From Litsea cubeba (lineage: Eukaryota; Streptophyta; Magnoliopsida; Laurales; Lauraceae): DNA of 64,000 nt. The translations under genes and the position numbers were made by a program. The notes beneath the pieces are model-generated. The model was not told the origin of the DNA and did no database searches. It worked only from the letters and a program-made list of their open reading frames with translations. The stretch's first letter is position 1; every line of letters begins with the position of its first letter. Positions 60,683 through 64,000 of the stretch are shown here, in pieces. Where the stretch lies: positions 73,602,552 through 73,666,551 of the forward strand of contig CM022948.1 of NCBI GenBank assembly GCA_012931725.1, read 5' to 3'.

Positions 60683-62686
60683 CCCATTATTCATCTAGTC
60701 ATTTCAACCTGGCATGGCAGAGCATTGAGCAAATTGGGAATAGAGCTGACCGTATGAGAATTGGGACACATGAACTTTACTTGTACTCAAGTACGGATGT
60801 CGAGGTGCATGCTTTTTTGTTTATCTGGTTCTGTTCACTTGTTCTAAAACCTTGTTAGTTTATAATTTTTGTTTGTGAATGAACTCGATTAACATGCTTC
60901 CGTTATCTCAAATGTGACAGGAAGTTAGTCTTGATGATGTTTAAATGTTGCACTTAGATTCAACACATGAATTTCTTATTGATAATGAATTGTGTTATAA
61001 GAAAGGTAGGTAGACCATTGTGAGGGAGGATCAATGATGCTGGCAGTTGTGAGGCACTGATGCCAAAGGTGGAAGCAGCAAGGAAGAGAGCCAGATGTGG
61101 TTTGGTGATGCTGGATGTGGGGATGGCAAGGGAGGAAGATCAGAGAAGGGGGTTGATAGTTTTGTTTGGGTTGACACTTGATAGGGTTTTGGCCGTTTGG
61201 CTAAAAGAGAAAAACATACTTTATATAGTACATATGATTGAAAATGAAAAAAGTTAATACCTAGAATCCAAAGGGACCTTAGGGCCTGGTCCTGCCTGTC
61301 AATTAATTTTTGGTCTGTAGAGAATTCTGGATCGCCACAGGGCCTGTCTGGCAGTCTGAATCCAGCTCCATTGACAGCCCTAAAATAAAAATAATCTTTC
61401 AAATTAAAGTAGATACCGGACAGTCTAAATTAAAAAGAAATTTCAGTCAGCTATTGCCTCACTCTTCAATGAATAATTGAGAAGGTGAATTCATTCAAAT
61501 TCTTATAACTAGCTAGCGTAAACAATTGATAAGAACTGGTTCTTGTGCAATAACCTGATAGCTTCAACCAAGGGTTTAAACCATCAATCTAGGGACACAG
61601 TTTGGCTTTGGAAATGTCTTTTTCAGTAGTTTTATTATTTAATGAAACCAACACAGTCAATTCCTAGTCCAGAACAAATTGAAATGTAGAAATCGGTGTC
61701 CCAAATATTTCATAACTTTTGTTGTCTATCTGCTTGAAATGTTGGAAGTCTATGCTTTCTAATGATGAATGTGGTAAATATGTGCAGCTCTTTTGATCAC
61801 ATTGTTATTTCTGTATTTAAGGAATATTTGTTGTATTGACAATGGAACTCAGTGTAACATTTCTAGTCAGTTTTATGGTGAATTATTGGGTATATCTCTT
61901 TGTATAATTTGCTTATCAGAAGATTAGTCTCATGGTTTTATTTCAGGACATATTGGAAAAAATTCAGGGTCTCTCTCCTCGAGCTCTGGTTGTGGATTCT
62001 ATTCAGACAGTTTATTTGAAAGGAGTGGTTGGAAGTGCAGGAAATATCCAACAGGTTGGATCTTCAAAATTCTTGGATTCCTGTTTTACTTTATGTGGCA
62101 AGAAGGATTATACTTAAAACTAAAAAAGTGTGGCATAGTCAAACAGTCATATCATTGTCTGTTTCAGAAATTTGTTTTACTTTCTATGTCGAAAATGAAC
62201 TGGTATAATGTTACTAGAAATTCTGTTTTAACTTGCTTGTTGAACCTGAAACTCAGGCGACTCTTATCGGTTCTATTGACTTGCAAGTCCCACTGCGGGC
62301 TTTGTTTTAAGTCTAATTTGGATCAACTTGGTTGGCTTAGTGAGTTGACTACCAAAGCTCATCTGAGTCCTCTGAAGTGTCCAGTGATTCGGAACAAGTG
62401 AACTTCTCATCTATCTTATCTTCCTATCACTTACCGTCCAACCTTCTTAATAACTTTGTTCCGCATTGTGTTTGTCACCATTCACGGTCTCCACTAAAGG
62501 TGGGGTTGCATTGTTCCTGTTTTATCAGTTCATCTTAGCTAGCTATAGTATTGATTCTGATATTTTGCCTCATTCTGTGCATCTTTTTTTTTTTTAAATT
62601 AATTTTTTGTTAATATTCAATAGGTGAAGGAGTGCACCTCAGCTTTGTTGCGCTTTGCTAAGCAGACAAATATTCCTGTTCTTTTG
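45999..62686 (+). CDS. RADA: RadA/Sms-type organellar DNA recombination protein, 3' partial
   Basis: Exons 45999-46684, 47119-47174, 56122-56180, 56388-56459, 60721-60804, 61947-62054 and 62624-62686 join in frame to 376 residues and continue past the window. The start is the ATG at 45999; another in-frame ATG at 46041 could also serve. The N-terminus is basic and Ser-rich (RARRAFHSSN), like a mitochondrial or dual transit peptide. A four-Cys zinc motif (C151, C154, C165, C168, with WWGSCHSC) precedes the RecA-like core. Walker A is GGDPGVGKST (255-263 region, K261), then VSGEES and Walker B-type LVVDS (D336). The C-terminal Lon-like region must lie to the right. Plant RADA promotes branch migration in organelle genome recombination. 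Introns 2 and 4 are swollen by transposons. Confidence 0.93.
48195..50581 (-). CDS. hAT-family transposase, apparently intact
   Basis: Exon 1 (48582-50581) and exon 2 (48195-48438) join in phase to 747 residues. From the N-terminus: a BED zinc finger (TWTCNFCKK ... VKAHLL, C54, C57, H71, C83), a DUF659-type region with SDGWTDVQRRPLINFM (D224) and LTDNAAVCKAAG (D285), and the C-terminal hAT dimerisation region with SQPASSSCCERNWSTYS and KLTTGRAEDLVYVHSNLRLL. Exon 2 adds an acidic tail ending FDSDDDF. There is no internal stop across 2 kb, and the ends of the element are intact. It could therefore be active; the long open frame alone argues for recent insertion. It cuts and pastes the surrounding DNA element. 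It is not a host gene, although it sits antisense in RadA intron 2. Confidence 0.93.
50600..54400. other. Non-coding right half of the hAT element
   Basis: Upstream of the transposase on its coding strand, so it may hold its promoter and 5' leader. It contains the tandem triplication at 51733-52435 and C/T-rich tracts at 53905-54230. ORFs in this region are short and unsupported. Confidence 0.5.
51733..52435. repeat. Three tandem copies of a 233-235 bp unit
   Basis: AATTGTAAATTAGAATTTAAA begins copies at 51733, 51968 and 52201; each contains CCCCGCACTTGATTTAA and GGTTCGATGAGAGTGAAATC. The copies are over 90% identical. A shorter GATGAGGRTGAAAT-based repeat continues to about 52505. Confidence 0.88.
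54533..56121. other. Rest of RadA intron 2
   Basis: Native intron sequence right of the hAT insertion, possibly with an old element between about 54860 and 55640 (GGCCGGACTGGCACAG and GACTGGCACACCCATATCGG at its ends). The boundaries are not convincing. Confidence 0.4.
56625..56725 (-). mobile_element. tRNA-derived SINE remnant
   Basis: The - strand shows TGGCACAGTGGTAAAGGAGT (box A) and GGATCAATCCCAGG (box B). It lies in RadA intron 4 and resembles the epsin-intron SINE at 4130-4268. Confidence 0.5.
56791..56890 (+). mobile_element. tRNA-derived SINE fragment
   Basis: GGGCTGTAGCTCAACTGGTTAG is a near-perfect tRNA 5' half with box A. Box B is degenerate (GAATTCAAGCCC), and no acceptor stem closes, so it is SINE-like and not a tRNA gene. 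Confidence 0.5.
57751..58320 (-). pseudogene. Broken gag-like reading frame of the LTR element
   Basis: The - strand frame reads FLDLKQDELSVFEYSDQFSR and FLRGLRPDIVERMHD, typical of the retrotransposon gag domain of Gypsy-type elements. One in-frame TGA interrupts it near 58011; the frame then continues (EAIRVDRIFKRSH) to a stop at 57751. There is no zinc knuckle and no pol. Confidence 0.75.
58580..59178. other. Internal leader of the LTR element
   Basis: G-rich on the + strand, with repeated GGTTCTGGGGCAGCGGGT-like words. Overlapping open frames on both strands reflect base composition rather than a gene. Confidence 0.6.
59499..59930 (+). mobile_element. 5'-truncated LINE inserted in the LTR
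   Basis: Flanked by a 15-bp target duplication TATGTGGGCCCTACT (59484-59498 and 59931-59945). The frame from 59500 reads NGSECWAVKHNHVKKMEVAE, MRMLRWMCGITRRDRIRNE and NRLRWFGHVRRLP, the C-terminal part of plant LINE reverse transcriptases. It ends at a stop at 59895, followed by a (TTTGG)n-type tail. The lack of everything upstream is the usual 5' truncation. Confidence 0.9.
60611..60679. repeat. (TC)n microsatellite next to a RadA acceptor
   Basis: A pure CT run of about 69 bp ends some 40 bases before the 60721 acceptor. It extends the pyrimidine-rich zone upstream of that exon. Confidence 0.9.
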
Positions 62687-64000
62687 GTAAGTTTACCCTG
62701 AATGTAATTTTCTACCTAATTATAAGGGCTCAAGTATAATTTGTCGACCCTATATCACGTTGACTGCAATTGTTTTGGGAAATGGTAACTGATGCATTAA
62801 ACTAAAGCAACAACAAGATACATCAATTATACAAACTAGAAGGGCGGAGGTACATGAATACAATGATATCAGTTTTCTCAATGAATGCAAGAGATCCCAC
62901 ACCATTTCCGTCCCAACACCTCCAAAAAGGCTATGTGCCTATGCCGGCACTCCATAATAGCCTCCGAATAATAATTCCAAATTACGACTCACATAATATT
63001 AATAAAGCAAAGCTGATATTCTCCACTAACTTCGTCACTGTAAAGGCTAAACCCCCTAGACTAACATCTGCACAAAATAGATCCATCGAAGTGCCCATCT
63101 CATCATCGCCTGAGTTCCAAGAGAAGGTTTGTCACGGCCCTGCCCAACTCATAATGATATTGTCCGCTTTGGCCCATGTGCGCGCTCAAGCACTTCCTGG
63201 ATTGTCACCCATCCTGGTACTGCTCCTGCCCGAGCATGCCTAACTCTAGAGTTCTTATGGGATCCAGGGCCACATGGCTTTAAAACGCGTCATATTGAGG
63301 TAACGCGTGGTTTGACTTATAAGCCCAGGGTCAGAACTTGGATATTTTCGATGTGGGACTTCCGGAGACTCTCCATTTGAAGCCCGTGGTTGACATGCTA
63401 CACCCCATGGTTAATGGTGCCGCTCGGACCGAGTTCTCACATCTCCCCCACCAGAAATAGAGCCGTCCTCGGCTTTGATACCAATTCTCACAACCCCGCC
63501 CAACTCAGCATGATATTGTCCGCTTTGGCTCACGTGTGTGCACGAGGGCTTCCTGGACGGTCACCCATCCCGATACTGCTCCCGCCCGAGCACGCTTTAC
63601 TCAAGAGTTTATATATTGATTGCAATGATTAATTATAGATGTGGTATGGCTTTAATGGTGTGAATTGTGGATCGAATGAATCATATACTTTTGTACATAC
63701 TTCCATACTCTCTAAAGTCTAATCTGTGTTGGCACATGCCAGTGAATAAAAAGGTAATTAGTCAAGCCCAACCTTCTGCACAGACAGAAAAGTGATGGAG
63801 AGCAGCCTTACTGAGTTGGCTAGCAGGCATTGACTAGTTACCATACATTGATTATGAGATGATATTACGGTAGGATTGCAGTTATGAGAGGTTCTCATTT
63901 CATTGATTATACTCATAGATCAGGATATTATCTAAATTTGTTTCACCAGTTTGCCTGAGTCATTCTTTTGTGATTCTTGCTGGATTAGTTTATTTGTATT
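62687..64000. other. RadA intron 7, incomplete
   Basis: Begins at the GTAAGT donor after the 62624-62686 exon. Apart from the Cassandra-like element, I see no further RadA exon before the window ends. Confidence 0.6.
63130..63614 (-). mobile_element. Cassandra-like TRIM carrying 5S rRNA sequence
   Basis: On the - strand the complete 3' LTR spans 63130-63441 (starts TGTGAGAACTCGG, ends GGGCCGTGACA). It is preceded by a purine tract GGTGGGGGAGA and, about 20-30 bases before that, the primer-binding site TTGGTATCAAAGCC. The other LTR (63486-63614) is truncated. Both LTRs contain 5S-rRNA-like sequence (CCTGGATCCCATAAGAACTC, CATGCTCGGGCAGGAGCAGT, CCAGGATGGGTGAC), the signature of Cassandra. It lies in a RadA intron. 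Confidence 0.85.

Noticed and set aside
63182..63272. 5S rRNA gene on the - strand
   Set aside because: Similarity is partial and both copies are embedded in LTRs, as in Cassandra elements.

Overview
This window is nuclear DNA of a flowering plant. It carries spliced genes with GT-AG introns, AT-rich long introns, a plant LRR-I receptor kinase, and many plant-type transposons (hAT, Harbinger, Helitron, TRIM/SMART, a Cassandra-like TRIM, tRNA-derived SINEs, 5'-truncated LINE). I cannot name the species; a woody, non-grass angiosperm is only a guess. Four host genes can be read, all by joining exons by hand.

Layout. (1) 177-6800, + strand: an ENTH-domain clathrin adaptor (EPSIN1-like), missing only its first exon(s). 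It contains a tandemly triplicated exon that encodes a DLF motif. (2) 7999-22141, - strand, convergent with the epsin: a complete 13-exon, 905-residue malectin-like LRR receptor kinase. Its introns hold SINEs, a PIF/Harbinger element with internal satellite repeats, a foldback MITE and a truncated LTR retrotransposon. (3) 23.7-33.6 kb: decayed pieces of the same kinase family on both strands, mixed with a non-autonomous hAT, a Mutator-like element carrying a GRF zinc finger, and a solo LTR. (4) 36091-38673, - strand: the AP-4 sigma subunit gene, intact except for a one-base deficit in exon 2. (5) 38.9-44.0 kb: a diverged tandem array split by what look like two head-to-tail Helitrons. One of them carries a nested Mutator-like element with a phospholipase D delta fragment. 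(6) 45999 to beyond the right edge, + strand: the organellar RadA/Sms recombination protein. Its introns are swollen by a 7.0-kb hAT with an intact-looking transposase and a perfect 8-bp target duplication, by a 2.8-kb LTR element with a LINE inserted in one LTR, and by a Cassandra-like TRIM.

The host genes are unrelated neighbours, not a cluster, although the epsin and AP-4 sigma both belong to clathrin/adaptor sorting at the trans-Golgi network. No CRISPR array, functional rRNA gene or convincing tRNA gene was seen. The main interest is in transposon nesting, in the exon triplication in the epsin, and in whether the AP-4 sigma gene still works.
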